This document shows positions 48,088 to 60,284 of a stretch of 64,000 nt of DNA, one piece after another (positions within the stretch are counted from its first letter, which is position 1; the number at the start of each line of letters is the position of its first letter). The DNA is from Cryptomeria japonica (Eukaryota; Streptophyta; Pinopsida; Cupressales; Cupressaceae). A program made the position numbers and the translations under genes. The notes under the pieces were generated by a model. It ran no database searches. It saw only the letters and a program-made list of their open reading frames with translations, and was not told the origin of the DNA. Location of the stretch: the NCBI RefSeq assembly GCF_030272615.1, contig NC_081411.1, positions 160,221,471-160,285,470 on the forward strand, written 5' to 3'.

Positions 48088-49552
48088 TCCAGGGGTGGTT
48101 ACAGTGGATCGAGTAGAACAGGAGGACATGCATACTCTAGGCCACAGGGTGTTCAATTTCAGACACGTGGTGCTTGTTTCACTTGTGGGGCCATGGGACA
48201 CATGGCAAGAGAGTGTCCACAGGGTCAGATGGTAGGCAGTCAGGGGATGCCAGGTTCGGAGCCTATAGTTGGAGACATGGGTAAGTCCCACAGAGTCTTC
48301 GCAGCGATTGACAACCACCAAGCAGAACATCAGGCCATAGTAATAGAGGCCGCAAGTATGATCAGAGGTAGTAGTTTTTCTATCTTGATTGATTCAAGAG
48401 CTAAAGAATATTTAATATTTCCATTTGTTATGGAGCATTGCGGGCTAGTGGCAACTAGGCAGGGTGTTATTTGGGAAGTGGAGTTGGCTTCAGGAGCTAG
48501 AGTGTCTATTGAATCAGTGGTTAGGCATTGCTAGCTTCAGATTGGGAGTACAACCACCTTAGTAGACCTTTGAGTCACACCTCTAGGATCTTATGGCATT
48601 GTTCTTGGAATGAATTGGCTCTATGCCCATAGAGCCAAGATGGATTGTCACCAAAAAAAGATCAAGTGTGTGGATGATCATGGTACCTCCATAGTAATTT
48701 CAGGAATTCAGAGACCTGTATCACTTCATATGATTTCTGCTATGCAGCTTAAGAAGAGCATGCGGAAGGGATGCCAATTATTTGCCATCACCATCAGTGG
48801 TAGAGAGGAAGAAGATGAGAAGGAGCCTTCACTAGATGATCATCGTATCCTTGAGGAATTTGTAGACGTGTTTCCTTCCAAGCTACCTGGTATGCCACCT
48901 AGAAGAGAGATTGATTTTCACATAGATCTTGTACTAGCAGTTGAACTAGTTTCGAGAGCACCATATAGGATGACCACTAATGAGCTTAATGAGCTCAAGA
49001 TGTAGCTTGAGGAACTCTTAGAGAAAGGTCACATTCATCCCAGCATCTCCCCTTGGGGCGCACCAGTCATCTTCATCAAGAAGAAGGATGGATCCCTTTG
49101 GTTATGTATGGATTACAGACAATTGTACAAAGTGACCATCAAGAACTGATACCCTTTTCCCATGATTGATGACTTATTTAATCAGCTTCAGGGTGCCAAA
49201 GTATTTTCTAAGATAGATCTGAAGTCAAGGTACCATTAGTTGAGGATAGTAGAGAGTGATATCCACAAGATCATTTTTCGTACTAGTTATGGCCACTATG
49301 AGTTCACTGTGGTTCCATTTGGTCTTATGAATGCTCGAGTTGTATTCATGAGTCTCATGAATGGGGTATTTTGCACTTTCCTTGACCAATTTATGATTGT
49401 GTTCCTCAACGACATATTGATATATTCTCAGAATGAGAAGGAGCACAAGGAGCACTTGAGGAAGGTATTAAAGTGCTTGAGAGACAATTAGTTGTATGGC
49501 AGTTTGTCGAAGTATGCATTCTTTAGATCAGAGGTCAGATATTTAGAGCATG
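48088..49552 (+). pseudogene. chromovirus gag end, protease and RT N-terminal half
   Basis: In order: CFTCGAMGHMAREC, a CCHC knuckle (about 48175-48217); a protease with ILIDSRAKEYLIF, where the active-site DSGA is changed to DSRA (about 48385-48420); VDVFPSKLPGMPPRREIDFH (about 48865-48920); and RT motifs [40 protein letters not shown] and [10 protein letters not shown] (active site FxDD changed to FLND, about 49400-49430). In-frame stops occur near 48531, 49003, 49147, 49237 and 49489. The RT ends abruptly after RSEVRYLEHD. Confidence 0.88.
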
Positions 49553-50106
49553 ACAAGAGGTAACTTCAATTTAGAAGAAAAAGAACCCCCGGGTACCCAA
49601 AATCCATGATCATCTGCTGAAGGTGAAACCCTCACCTCTTCCAACAAAGTAGACACATGTTTTCTTTTTACAAAGGTACTATTACATTTAACATTGTATG
49701 CATCCATCTTATACAATGGACCAAATTTGTCACCTCTACCAATCTTCATAGGACCTCTAACCATTTTACATATTGCATTAGGAAAAACTACCTACACATC
49801 TGCATCTATTAGTTTACTTATAGATAACAAATTTTGTGCTATTCTAAGGATATTCAACACACCATTAATCCTTTTTATTCTACCATCAAGAAACCTAATT
49901 CTAACTTCACAATGATCAACAACACTTAAATTAAAATCATCACCCAAGTACACATTTCCTCCATCAAATTCATCATATTTACAAAGCTAATATCTATTTG
50001 AGGTCATATGAAAAGATGCACCTAAGTCAATTAACTATGCATGACTACCTACACAAGTTGGCTAAAGCTGCAATGAACATATCACCATCTTTCTTCTCAA
50101 ACTCAT
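49553..50106 (-). pseudogene. copia 1 protease and downstream spacer
   Basis: On the minus strand: GDMFIAAL near the right end, a protease-like site LGASFHMTSNRY (usual DSGAS/C), RINGVLNILRIAQNLLSISK, KMVRGPMKIGRGDKFGPLYK and STFVKRKHVSTLLEEVRVS. It joins gag at 52719 on the right and the GAG-pre-integrase part at 44957 on the left once the insertions are removed. Confidence 0.8.
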
Positions 50107-50108
50107 TG

Positions 50109-50568
50109 TAATGTCCCACCCCAGGTGGAACACTAGGAACTGCCACTGAACAACCTACTTCTTTGTTTAGATTAAAAATACTACGTTTTTTCTTTTAAGG
50201 TTCTCTTTCAAAGCTAGATGTGAGTGAAAAAGTGTGTATTTTGTTTGGGTTTGGGTTTTGTAATTTTTTGCGAACTAATGTGAAACTAAGCATATATTGC
50301 ATATAACTCAAACTAAAAATAAAACAAGAATTTGAAAGTAATGTCCCACCCCAAGTGGAACACTAGGAACTTCCACTAAACAACCTGCTTGTTTGTTTAG
50401 ATAAAAAATACTATGTTTTTCTTTTAAGGTGTTCTTTCAGAGCTAGATGATAGTGCAAAAGAGTGTATTCTATTTCGGTTTGGATTTTGTAATCTTTGAT
50501 GAAGCAATGTGAAACCGAGCATATAAAACTGATAATAAAATATGGATTTTGTAATCTTGAAAGAGTAA
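50109..50568 (+). repeat. 230-bp tandem duplication at the start of the solo LTR
   Basis: TAATGTCCCACCCC begins at 50109 and again at 50339; the units agree over about 200 bases with some substitutions, so the LTR start is effectively doubled. Confidence 0.85.
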
Positions 50569-50779
50569 TTTTCATATTTACTTCAGTTTAGGAATATTGC
50601 AAAATTCCTCAAGGGATTACAAAAAGGTATGATAAATAATGCTACTAACCCTTATAAGCATACTCGATAAGGTTGACCATCATAGGAATGAAGTATGAAG
50701 GAGCTATAAAATATTTGCAAGTCTGGTTTGTGTTGGCAACCAAGTTGGTTACTCCGAAAATGAATTAAAATGTTCCAAT

Positions 50780-51774
50780 TGTTGCAAATGTGATGTTGAT
50801 GGTGGTGATATATTTGTCATGGTTGTCATTGATGTCAACATATGGTTTTCTGAGTTGGTGATCCGGAATATGTTTCTCGAACTATTTGGTGCTCTGGAAG
50901 TTGTGCTCCAGATGTTGTTTAGTACTGACTAGTAATTGATAGTGTTGTTTATGGTCTGGATTTCTCTATTTTCTGGATATGGTGTTGATTTCTTTGGTTC
51001 ATGTTTATCTTGCTTCCATTCTTTTTTTTCTAAGCTGAGAAGTTCTATTTTTGGGTCTAGTCCGATCTGAAATCGGAGACCGTGTAATGACATTTGTGTA
51101 GTGTATGAGTTTTATTTTGGCTCTAGCATTTGTGATGGATGTGTAACATGTTTATCTAATAGAAGAAGTGTGTTGTGGTATGGTCCACTTCTCATTCCTT
51201 TCCACCACAAGAATGCTTAGTGTAGACCTATTTCAAATTATGTTTGGCCGACTTGGAAGGTTATGTAGTCAGGAGGATAGTATAAGTAAAGGATGATTAG
51301 AATGAATGAGGTATGGAAGACATACTAGATTGAAAAGCTAAATCTGACTAATGTTTGATGTGAGAAGTTGTGCGAAGGTGTGTAGTGTGTTGTTAGGCAC
51401 CAAAGGTTGTTCTGGTATTGTTGTTTGTGGCAGGTGTATCATAGCGGTGGATTTTCTTTTCTTTCTGTCTCTTCTGACAGTGAGCCATTCTGGCCAGTGA
51501 GCATTCTGGCATTGAGCCATCTTTGTAAAAAATCACCTTAAGTGGTGTCACCCTAATAGGTGTTATATATTAAGAACTAACATTCTCTATGGTTTTTCCC
51601 TTCTTGGGTTTTCCATATCATATTTGGTGTTCATTGTGTATGTATGTGTGTGCTTTCATGATTACATCTGTTCATATTAAAAATTAATAAGTTGGTTATT
51701 CTGGATGTGTGAATGAATTAAAAGTTTAATTGACAACTAATTCACCCCCCTCTCAGTTTTCTGAGCATTTAACA
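50780..51774 (+). repeat. probable copia solo LTR nested in the chromovirus solo LTR
   Basis: From TGTTGCAAATG to ...GCATTTAACA, with the characteristic TTCACCCCCC run close to the right end (51741). Flanks are CCAAT (50775-50779) and CCAAC (51775-51779), a target duplication with one mismatch. The exact left end is less sure than the right. Confidence 0.55.
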
Positions 51775-52718
51775 CCAACTTCTTCAAAACTAATATGAAA
51801 ACTATCTCAATCTACTAGTGATGACTTGTATTTGTAGACCCAACATTTATGATTTAGAATAGTGTTCTTTCTTGGCTCCAAACATCCTCAAGGAGGGTCA
51901 TCAACATAGGTAGACACCTCTCTTAGTAGCCCAACAGAGATCCCTAAAGTAGAATCTCCATGTACACTCTTGGCTAGTCTCTCATAACTACAAGTATGTT
52001 TACTTATGGAGGTTTTCATCTCCAATAAGAATCTCAAACCCTACGGTTTATACAAGCTCCTCTAAGGAGACAAGAATAAGATAAAAAAAACCACATAACA
52101 TCATCCTTTCTTCACCTCCAAGACTCTTTTATCCTTCCTTAATGCTATGCCCTATTTAGGGTTTAAACATGGGTTCCCACTTATGGCTTTAGGTTGAGTT
52201 TAATTTAGAGTTATATTAACTCATTATATCACGTTATTTCATCTTAATGAAACCCTTTTTAAAATAATTAATTTTAACCTTTTTTAAAATAATTCATTTT
52301 TGCCTTTTAAGGCCCCTTTAATATCTCCAATGACTTTACTATTAAGTCAATTTCATGACAATAATTATGGCTTTTTTTCAAGTCACTTTATTATCATAGA
52401 AATTTCACAAATAACCATAAAATGAGTGAACTCCATTTTCTATCTCCTAGGACGTCAAGCAAGGAAGCACCTCACTCTCTCTCTCTAGACTCATGTATGC
52501 CTTTGAAGGAGATATTCTAGGGTTTAATGCAGTTTAGACTGGAAACTTGGAGATAACAATACCATTGACTAATTCCACCCATGTTTACTCTAAAGTTCCC
52601 TCTAAAATAGTAAAAAATCACTATTATAGTGTCCTTTGCCCATCCTTATTAGTCTATGAGGACTTTGTTAATAGATTGATCCTGATCTGTCGACTATGGC
52701 TTGGAAGGGGACATTACA

Positions 52719-52962
52719 CTCATTATCAGAATCAATTTTTTTTTTTCTCTTTTACCAATTTGTACTCCTTAGGAAAGTCTTCAGGCTTACTACAATTCCT
52801 AAAAAATAACTTTGGACTTTCAAAGAGATTTGGATTTTTCCTTAGATGTGGATTTATCATGCTTCTCATTTTTCTTTTATTTTTCTTTAGGTCTTCTATG
52901 AACATTTAGGGTCTCCTTGGCACTGATGGATACTTTCCTCCCCATCTCTTCCAAAAGTAAAG
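52719..52962 (-). pseudogene. copia 1 gag C-terminal part
   Basis: On the minus strand the reading NPNLFESPKLFFRNCSKPED continues to EYKLVKEKKKIDSDNE and then, across the solo LTR, to FEKKDGDMF. This is the region where related copia gags carry the zinc knuckle; only part of the Cys/His pattern remains. Confidence 0.55.
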
Positions 52963-53117
52963 TGTAGACACCTAAATTTGTCCATACTTGACCACACCCG
53001 ATTTTATCCCATTCTAGCCAATTAAAACTTATTTAATTTATTCTTCATCTTTAATTAAATAAATTTACATTTATTTTATTATGTCTAACTTAATTAATTG
53101 ATTTAAGCTAACTAACC
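52963..53117 (+). repeat. start of another TGTAGACACC-family LTR
   Basis: TGTAGACACCTAAATTTG is followed by AATTAAATAAAT-type palindromes as in elements A and B. No polypurine tract precedes it; copia gag coding does, so it looks like an insertion into copia 1. The right end could not be found, and a SINE interrupts it at 53118. Confidence 0.5.
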
Positions 53118-53407
53118 GAGTTATTCCCATAGTGTGTTGGTTAAGTGGTGCTGGTGTTGTAGTGACCATTAAGGTTCAAACCCTCATTGTGCCATTGTGA
53201 TCACAAGGCATGTTCCTTCGCTGATTGAATGTGCTTGCAAGTTTGAGCCTTAAAATTATTTTATGGGGATGAGGTCTCCTATTTGTGACCTCATCAATTC
53301 ATAGCTTTAGGTCAAAAAGAATTTCATGTGGAGCTAGAGGGTGTGTCGTTCCAATGTCATTGATCACATTAAAAAGTTTACTAGGCACTTTTTTTAAATA
53401 AAAAAAG
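53118..53407 (+). mobile_element. tRNA-derived SINE
   Basis: An A box TGGTTAAGTGG (53138-53148) and a perfect B box GGTTCAAACCC (53173-53183) have the spacing of an RNA polymerase III promoter. The unit ends in a T-run followed by an A-rich tail and is flanked by 11-bp near-identical duplications, GCTAACTAACC (53107-53117) and GCTAATTAACC (53408-53418). About 290 bp, within the usual size of plant SINEs. It does not fold as an intact tRNA gene. Confidence 0.65.
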
Positions 53408-53418
53408 GCTAATTAACC

Positions 53419-55892
53419 TCCATTACCCATTTTTTGATATTTAATTCCACCTAACCCCCAATCTCTATCCACTCAATCCTAGTCATTGAGTCCATCTACA
53501 TGGATCGAGATCTAAACTTGTCATCATGTAACAAGTGCCTTTACCCTCTTCTTTCTCACATGTGTGAGCATGAAAGGTCATTGAGTTATGTCACTTTCTC
53601 AAGACAAGGAACATAACTTTCCTATAATAGTATAATTTATCAAGACACATCATGCAATACATCATGTTTAAAATGTATTATTATTAAAAAATAAAATAAG
53701 TTAGACTTGTCTATTTTGTGTTACGTAGATTGCTAGATGCACTAAATAACTTAATTAAATTTATTTGAATATTTATTTTTTTCTTACTATCACAACCCAA
53801 TTCTATACAATCATAGTGTGTCATGTATAATACAAACACTAGATACATAAATTTTGACCAAGACACTTGTAGAAATAGAAAAACATATATTATAACATGG
53901 AAACATAGTTTTTCTAATACTTATTGTTTGGACAATTGTTAGCTATTCTTCTATGGTTAGTTAATATTCTACTAATTTGTTGTGGTGATAACATTTTAGG
54001 AGCCCTTTAATCAAAAGAAATATGTAATAACCTAGCAAGAAAATGATTTTTTAGTCTCGCATGCCTCCAAAGAGGCCCACATTTACTAATGATATTGATA
54101 ATGGAAAATATTTTATATTTCCCTTTGTATGGCATAAAATTACATTAAAGAATCATTGTAAAAAAAATTAGTAACATTGAAAATTAAAATGAAAAATATC
54201 ACATCTTAAATCCATCAAAAACTATAAATATTATTACACTATATTTGAAACCATGGAGACCTAAACTATAGTAGAAAATATCAACTTGAGCCACTATCTC
54301 ACCTATCAATAATGTCACATATAAAAAGTATTTGAACACAAATACTAATTTAGAAAAACAATTAAATTGTCAAAAAAATAGTACCCATGTGTAAGATTTG
54401 GCTATGAAGGTAGCCACCCAAGATTTGGAGACCTAGTGGAAAAAACATTAACAAGAGAAAATCAATATGATAAGAATAAAGTGTATTACTACCAAAAATG
54501 CAATACAATGGATGATAGTACATAGGATACCCCTTGGTTAAATAGGCCAAAGTGAAACATAAGAAAGCATAAGATTAGGACAAGTGTAATAATCTTATGA
54601 CATGAGACAAGAAGTGCTAACTTATTGCCCACATAAGGTAGAAAATTTATAGTGTGATATGTCCACTAAAGTTGGACCATCCACCTAAGGTTGAGAAGTG
54701 ATAACATGATAAAACCACCAAAGGTGGAAGTTCCATATGAGGTGGAAAGTGGTAGCATGATAATAATATCTGAAGTGAGAATTTTCTTATCCCCAAACAA
54801 CATCTTGAACTTACCCTAACCCATGATCTAACAATTAGATTTATCTTTAAGATTACATCATCGCCAATAAAACCCTCGTGATTAGAGAATCAATCATTTT
54901 GAGGATTCATAATACACTCCAAAATAAATTAATCATGTATCTTTACATGGATGTGACATAATGATTCTAGAAGCACATTTAACCCTCTTACTTGGAGGAA
55001 TCTATTCTATGGAAGGAGTTTAATCATATGTTTATCTCTATCTTTTATCCTTTTTATTCTTTATAATTTATTTTAGTGTGTCCAATATCTCCATAGTTCA
55101 AACACTTCACCTTATATTTTTTAAAGGATTTAGATCTATATTTGGAATTGATCTTGCCTTTGTCCATCAAATGAACTCTTTAAACAACCAAACCATTCAA
55201 TAAATTAAAAAAATTCTTGCCTCATTTGTTATAATAATATGGCTCCATCCACCTTCTTAAGATTTAACTTAGACAATACTATTCATCATCATCACAAGGT
55301 TATCATATTAGTTTGAAAATAAAAATAATATAATACATTGACCCTCATAATCCACCTTCACACCAATATAAGATGAATAGTTGATAAAAAATATTTAAAT
55401 ATTTTGAAGGTGTTTGATCATTGAATCTCCATCTCCCATCTTAAAATAATGCAACTATTTGTGCATGAAAATTGTATTTTCAAGTAACTTTTATAATATA
55501 AAGAAACTAATTTGTTACACAATGAATCTTCACCCTAGAAAGTTAAGAGGACTAAATTTGAAAAATATTGACAAATGTTGGACCTAGTATGTTGATCAAA
55601 TGTGTCCTATTATTCCCCATTCATAAAAGTAGGCTTATAATTAGACACTATAATCCACTTATCATGATCCACAATAAAATCCTCCACTTTGAGCTTCCAC
55701 AACCCAAAGTTGTGACTCTTTAAATTTTTAATCTCCTACTTTGTATTAATTATCATTCTATGTACCTGAAAATAAGATACACTTATAGAGAGCTACCACT
55801 TGAACAAGGATTATTCTAGTAATGCTGAAACTATAAGTTCTTTTTTGTCATGTATCTAGATAAGCTTCTTTTTTGTAATATTTAGATAAGAT
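53419..55892. other. unassigned AT-rich stretch
   Basis: About 2.5 kb with no coding segment, LTR end or tandem repeat that I can support. The variants CACCTAAGGTTG, CACCAAAGGTGG and ATGAGGTGGAAA at 54680-54750 suggest a small decayed repeat. Probably old transposon debris and the rest of the LTR begun at 52963. Confidence 0.35.
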
Positions 55893-57090
55893 TGTTGAAC
55901 ACCCAAGAAGTTTGAGAGGGGGCATGAATTAGTCAAGAACTTCAAAATATATTATTAATAAACAACATTAAATCAATTAGCAATAACACATCAATCATCG
56001 ATACATAAGCATCAACCATCAACACATGGATATTAGATTTACGTGGAAAACCCAAACAGGGAAAAACCATGGTGAGAATCAGACTCACAATATGAATAAA
56101 AATATTTATAATGTTTTAGGCTTACTACCAAGGAGCACCAACACCTAAAGGCTTTCATAACTAAAGTGCACAACCTTAAGCAAGAAACAAAGAGGACTTG
56201 CTCAGCTGAAGATCACTTCTTCAAGATAAGATACAAACTCTTGCCAAGGGACTTACTATTAGTCAACAACAAATGAAATAGCTGAATTGAAATTGTGAAG
56301 GATTCTTCTGAACATGAAATTATCCCTAAACAACTGGATCAAGCAATCAACATCATAGAAAACATTTATGATAATCTTAATTGTCACAACACACTATCTT
56401 ACAGAATATATCACCTTCAAAGCTCTTCTCAAGGTGACTTTCACACAATCAAAAACTCAAATCTACTTGCAAATCATTTGCATTCTTTTCTCACACAATT
56501 CATTTCTCATTACTTCATAATTCATCCATCCACATATCATAAATATGAAATAATACATTGAAATCCTAATTATAGGTCAACCAAAATAGAATAAGTAATA
56601 TTACACAGAATAAGCCACCTGCACCTAAAATACTCAATTTGGTCCTCTCCAAGAGAAAGAGGGAACCAAAAAATATTACAATACATCCTTTCATGATTGA
56701 TCCAACAATTTTCACATTCTAACACAAACTCCAAATTCATTACTAAATGTAATGTGAAGAAATAACAACCAATCAGCCACATAACCTCTCCCAATGCAAA
56801 ATACTCAATGCAGATCTCCACACACCATGTTGAGACCCAAAACAAAATATCAACATAAATCCAAACTAAAATAATATGATCCACTAAACTACAACACAAT
56901 TAGCAACATATATGGAGGGCACCAAAAGCTTTCTATACCATCTTGAATACAAGATGACAACCAACACTAAAAACATTAACTACAACACAAAACATAATTT
57001 CACAACAACTAAGAGCATATCTGGACCAACATCCATCCAAATAACCAGGTTTGACATCAGTGACAACCATACAAGTTCAAGCTTCCAACA
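55893..57090 (-). repeat. 3' LTR of copia element 2 (1,198 bp)
   Basis: On the minus strand it starts TGTTGGAAGC after the purine tract CAAAGGGGAGAT (plus 57091-57102) and ends GGGTGTTCAACA. Near its end is the CCCCCTCTCAAAC run typical of these copia LTRs. Confidence 0.75.
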
Positions 57091-57102
57091 ATCTCCCCTT
57101 TG

Positions 57103-57420
57103 TCATTGATGGCAACACTGTCACAACTCTTGACAACACCAACACATCACTTGATCATAATAGTCTCACAACAACTCTCTACAATATAACAAAAACTCTC
57201 CACCCCTTTGACATTAATGACAAAGGGTGCTATAAAACATACTAACCAACTCACACCACTACCCCCCCATGAGAAACAACAACATCAATCTAGGAGACAA
57301 AGATAAGCACCAAGTCTTCCCCTGAAAAGATGTACCACTGAAAATGCATCTAGTTATAAAAAGGAGGGGCAATAAGCCCTAAATTTTGCCTAAGATACTC
57401 AAAAGTATCCTTCACCAAAT
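57103..57420 (-). other. 3' non-coding interior of copia element 2
   Basis: Between RNase H and the PPT. Words of CCCTTTGTCATTGATG and CCCCTTTGACATTAATG type are repeated (57096 and 57199 area). No coding was recognised. Confidence 0.5.
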
Positions 57421-59470
57421 GCTTAGTAAAAATTTCTGCCACTTTCTCTATTGTAGAAATGTATTACAGTCTGACTTCTTTCTCTGCAACTTTATCTCTT
57501 AAGAAATGATAATAAATTGAGATATATTTAGTTCTTGAATGCATAACCAAATTCTTTGAAACGTTTATATCACTGGTATTATCACATATAATAGGAATAG
57601 CTTCATATTGTCGAGAGTTTGATTCATCCACAAAACCTGAGTACAACAAGATGTTGTAGCAATATATTTATCTTCTATAGTGGATAATGACATTTATTCT
57701 TATTTCTTACTTATCCATATAATCAATCCGTCTCCCAAAAAGAATGCACCACCACTAGTATTTTTCTTGTCATATATGTTCGACCCAATCAACATTTGTA
57801 TATGATTTCAATGTGAAATCTCCATCCTTCTTGTACCATAGGCCAAAGTCTTGAGTTCCTTTCAGATATCTAAAAATCTTCTTCACTCCTTAATCATGAG
57901 TTTACTTCGGACTATCTTGAAATATTGCAACCAAACATACAACCTAGGTAATATATAGTCTAGAAATAGTAAGATATAATGGTCCTCCAATCATAGATCA
58001 GTAATTCTTCTAATCAACATTTCAAGATGTATCATCTTTGCTTAATTTACATCCAACACCTAAAGGGGTAGTAGCAAGTTTACAATTCTCCATATCAGAC
58101 TTCTTTACCATCTCTTTAACATACTTATCTTGAGAAATAAAGATTTCATCATTCAACTAAGCCACTTGAAGACCAAGAAAAAATGGCATCTTCAAATATA
58201 GACATCTCAAATTATTTTTGCGTCTCTTCTTCAAATTCTTTACACAAGCCATCACTTCCTCCAAAGGTAATGTCATCAACATAGGAAACAAAAATCAATA
58301 ACTTAATGCCTTCAACCTTAAAATAAAGATTGTTGCCTACAATTCCTTTTCTAAAGTTTTTTTGTAACAAATATTTGTCTAGTCTCGCATACCATGCTCT
58401 AGGTGCTTGTTTGACTCTATACAATGCCTTCTTTAATCTACAAACCATGTTCAAATCTTTTGACAATCTAAATCCATCTATTTGTTCAATGTATACTTCT
58501 TCTAGTTCTCCATTCAGAAATGGTGACTTAACATCCATTTGATATACTCTAAAGTTCTTATAGGCAAAAAAATCAAGAAACATTCTAATAGCTTCCATCC
58601 TAGCAATTGAAGAAAAAGTTTCTTCAAAATCAATACCTTCTACTTGAGAATAGCTTTTACATACCAATATTGCCTTGTTCCTTGTGACTTGTCCTTGTTC
58701 ATTCAGACTTTTTTGGAACAACCACTTAGTTTCTATCACATTTTTATCCACTGGTCTAGGTACTAGCTCCCAAGTCTAATTCTTCTTTATCTAATTCAAT
58801 TCTTCTTCTATTCTTTTACCCAACTTTCTTCTTTGCTCACTTCTTAATAAGATTTACGTTCAATGAGTAAAAGAAAACATTAATTAGTTTTCTCATTTAC
58901 CTCTATAACACTTCTTGTCTAAACTCATTTATTCTTGTCTTGTATTATCTAATCTTCTGAAAGATTCCTCTACACATATTTCAAGGTCTTAATTGCTTTC
59001 TCTAGTTCTTTATTTTCTTTTGTTTCATCTAATTTTTCTTCATTGTTTCCTTCTAGATCTATCTTTTCTTCTACTGCAATAGAAATAATCTCAAATTCAA
59101 TCTCTTGAACAGGTTCAAGGGTAGTTCGATCTCATACCTCACACACTTTCACATTTGTACTCTCCACTATCTTGTTTAATCTCTTATTGTAACACTAGTA
59201 GGTTTTGCTATTCATGGCATATCCCAAAAATATTCATTCATTTGCTCTGGAATCAAACTTTTCGATGTCATTCTCATCTCTTCTAATATAGCACTTACTC
59301 CCAAAGATTCTGAATTATTTCATAGTAGGTGGTCTACCATACCACAACACATAAGGTGTCTTAGTATGATTTACTTTTATGTGAACCCTATTAAGAATGC
59401 AAACAATAGTATGTACAACTTATTTCCAGTACACATTAGCCATGATAACATCTTTCATCATAGTTCCAAT
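57421..59470 (-). pseudogene. copia element 2 pol: integrase C-terminus, RT and RNase H
   Basis: The best-kept part is 58212-58751: [60 protein letters not shown] and an intact active site [10 protein letters not shown]. Upstream (about 59200-59400) are the integrase C-terminal words KFDSRANE and FLGYAMNSKTY. RNase H is at 57464-57649 with ICDNTSDINVSKNLVMHSRT and KYISIYYHFLRDKV. Stops and frameshifts separate the pieces. Copy and integration functions are inferred ancestral roles. Confidence 0.88.
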
Positions 59471-60271
59471 TGTTGATTTTTGTAGCTAGGTTGAATTTCT
59501 TCTAGGGCAGACCTAGCCTATGGTTGACTACCTATCGCCCTTAGTCACATTAATGTGTAAAATTAAATGTAACTTGTGAATAGGGCTAACCCTATTTTGA
59601 ACATTGTAACTTGTAAATATAACAGGGCTTACCCTATATTGTGCACTAAGTTTTGAGCATATTCGTGAAGCTGACCTAAGGTGTATAAGGTGGCTAAGCT
59701 ACATATATATTCAGGGGTTCATACAAGCATAATATACATTCATTCCTTAGCGAATTCCTTCAGTAAAGAATCAACAAAATACATTCCTTCAGCAGGACAA
59801 TGAATTATGATCTAAAGGGCAGAAAACTATTCCCAAAGGACACTGAATCAATTCTGGGACAATGAATACACTTCAAGATTAGTGAATCCATCTTCAATAA
59901 TAAAAAACTAACACTGGAGGAGTGAACTTCATTTATGGTTAGTGAATTGTCTCCTTTGATCAGCGAATGGTCATCAAATTGTCTTCCTTGATTAGCATTC
60001 AAGTATATTGCAAATAAGTTCATTATTTTGTTGTGTGTGCCCTAGTTTGGATTCATTATACTATTGCACATATACTACTATTCTAAATGATTCAAGTGTT
60101 GAAGCTAAATTGTAAAGGTACTGACTGATTATTGCATAATAAGACCTGAGATTTATAGCTGGGTTTTTCACCTCCAAGAGGGAGGTTTTCCCAGGGTATT
60201 TTGGTGTTCCTTGTGTTCATTATTTTGATTTTTCTGTCATTGCTATCATCTGTCTAATCCTAAAATTAACA
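59471..60271 (+). repeat. 5' LTR of copia-like element 3 (801 bp)
   Basis: TGTTGATTTTTG to ...CCTAAAATTAACA. A TATA-like ATATATAT is at about 59703-59710. The PBS follows without a gap. Confidence 0.88.
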
Positions 60272-60284
60272 TGGTATCAGAGCC
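60272..60284 (+). other. primer binding site, initiator tRNA-Met
   Basis: TGGTATCAGAGCC, complementary to the 3' end of plant initiator methionine tRNA and the standard copia PBS, directly after the LTR. Confidence 0.92.

Larger units (their letters stand above)
44958..49552 (+). mobile_element. chromovirus-type Ty3/gypsy fragment inserted in copia 1
   Basis: Plus-strand gypsy piece with gag, a CCHC knuckle, protease and the first half of RT, then an abrupt change to minus-strand copia sequence at about 49553. The left edge is at about 44958, where copia coding stops and TGTAACAAC begins. The AT-rich 44958-45720 may be its LTR and leader, but no LTR end or PBS could be fixed. The 3' half (RNase H, integrase, 3' LTR) is missing, so this is a truncated or rearranged insertion. 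A copia solo LTR sits inside its gag. Confidence 0.75.
50107..52718 (+). repeat. 2.6-kb chromovirus-type solo LTR inserted in copia 1 gag-pol
   Basis: Begins TGTAATGTCCC and ends GGGGACATTACA, mutually inverted ends. A perfect 5-bp duplication CTCAT flanks it (50102-50106 and 52719-52723). Removing it rejoins the copia gag in frame (DSDNE/FEKKDGD). It contains a 230-bp tandem duplication near its start and an inserted copia LTR. Confidence 0.85.
41444..52962 (-). mobile_element. Ty1/copia element 1, heavily nested (insertions at 44958-49552 and 50107-52718)
   Basis: Minus-strand copia pieces in correct order from right to left: gag end (52719-52962), protease and spacer (49553-50106), GAG-pre-integrase and integrase (44000-44957), RT (43100-43950) and RNase H (42300-43030). 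They become one continuous element when the inserted blocks are removed. The 3' LTR is presumably within 41000-42180, where a TATA-bearing duplication is found, but its ends were not resolved. The 5' end was not found beyond 52962. Confidence 0.8.

Noticed and set aside
47703-48330. Small ORFs within 47703-48330
   Set aside because: They fall within or across the edge of the solo LTR; the real reading there is the gypsy gag that resumes at 48088.
53138-53183. tRNA gene, from the A and B boxes
   Set aside because: The sequence does not form a tRNA cloverleaf and continues into a SINE-like body with flanking duplication.
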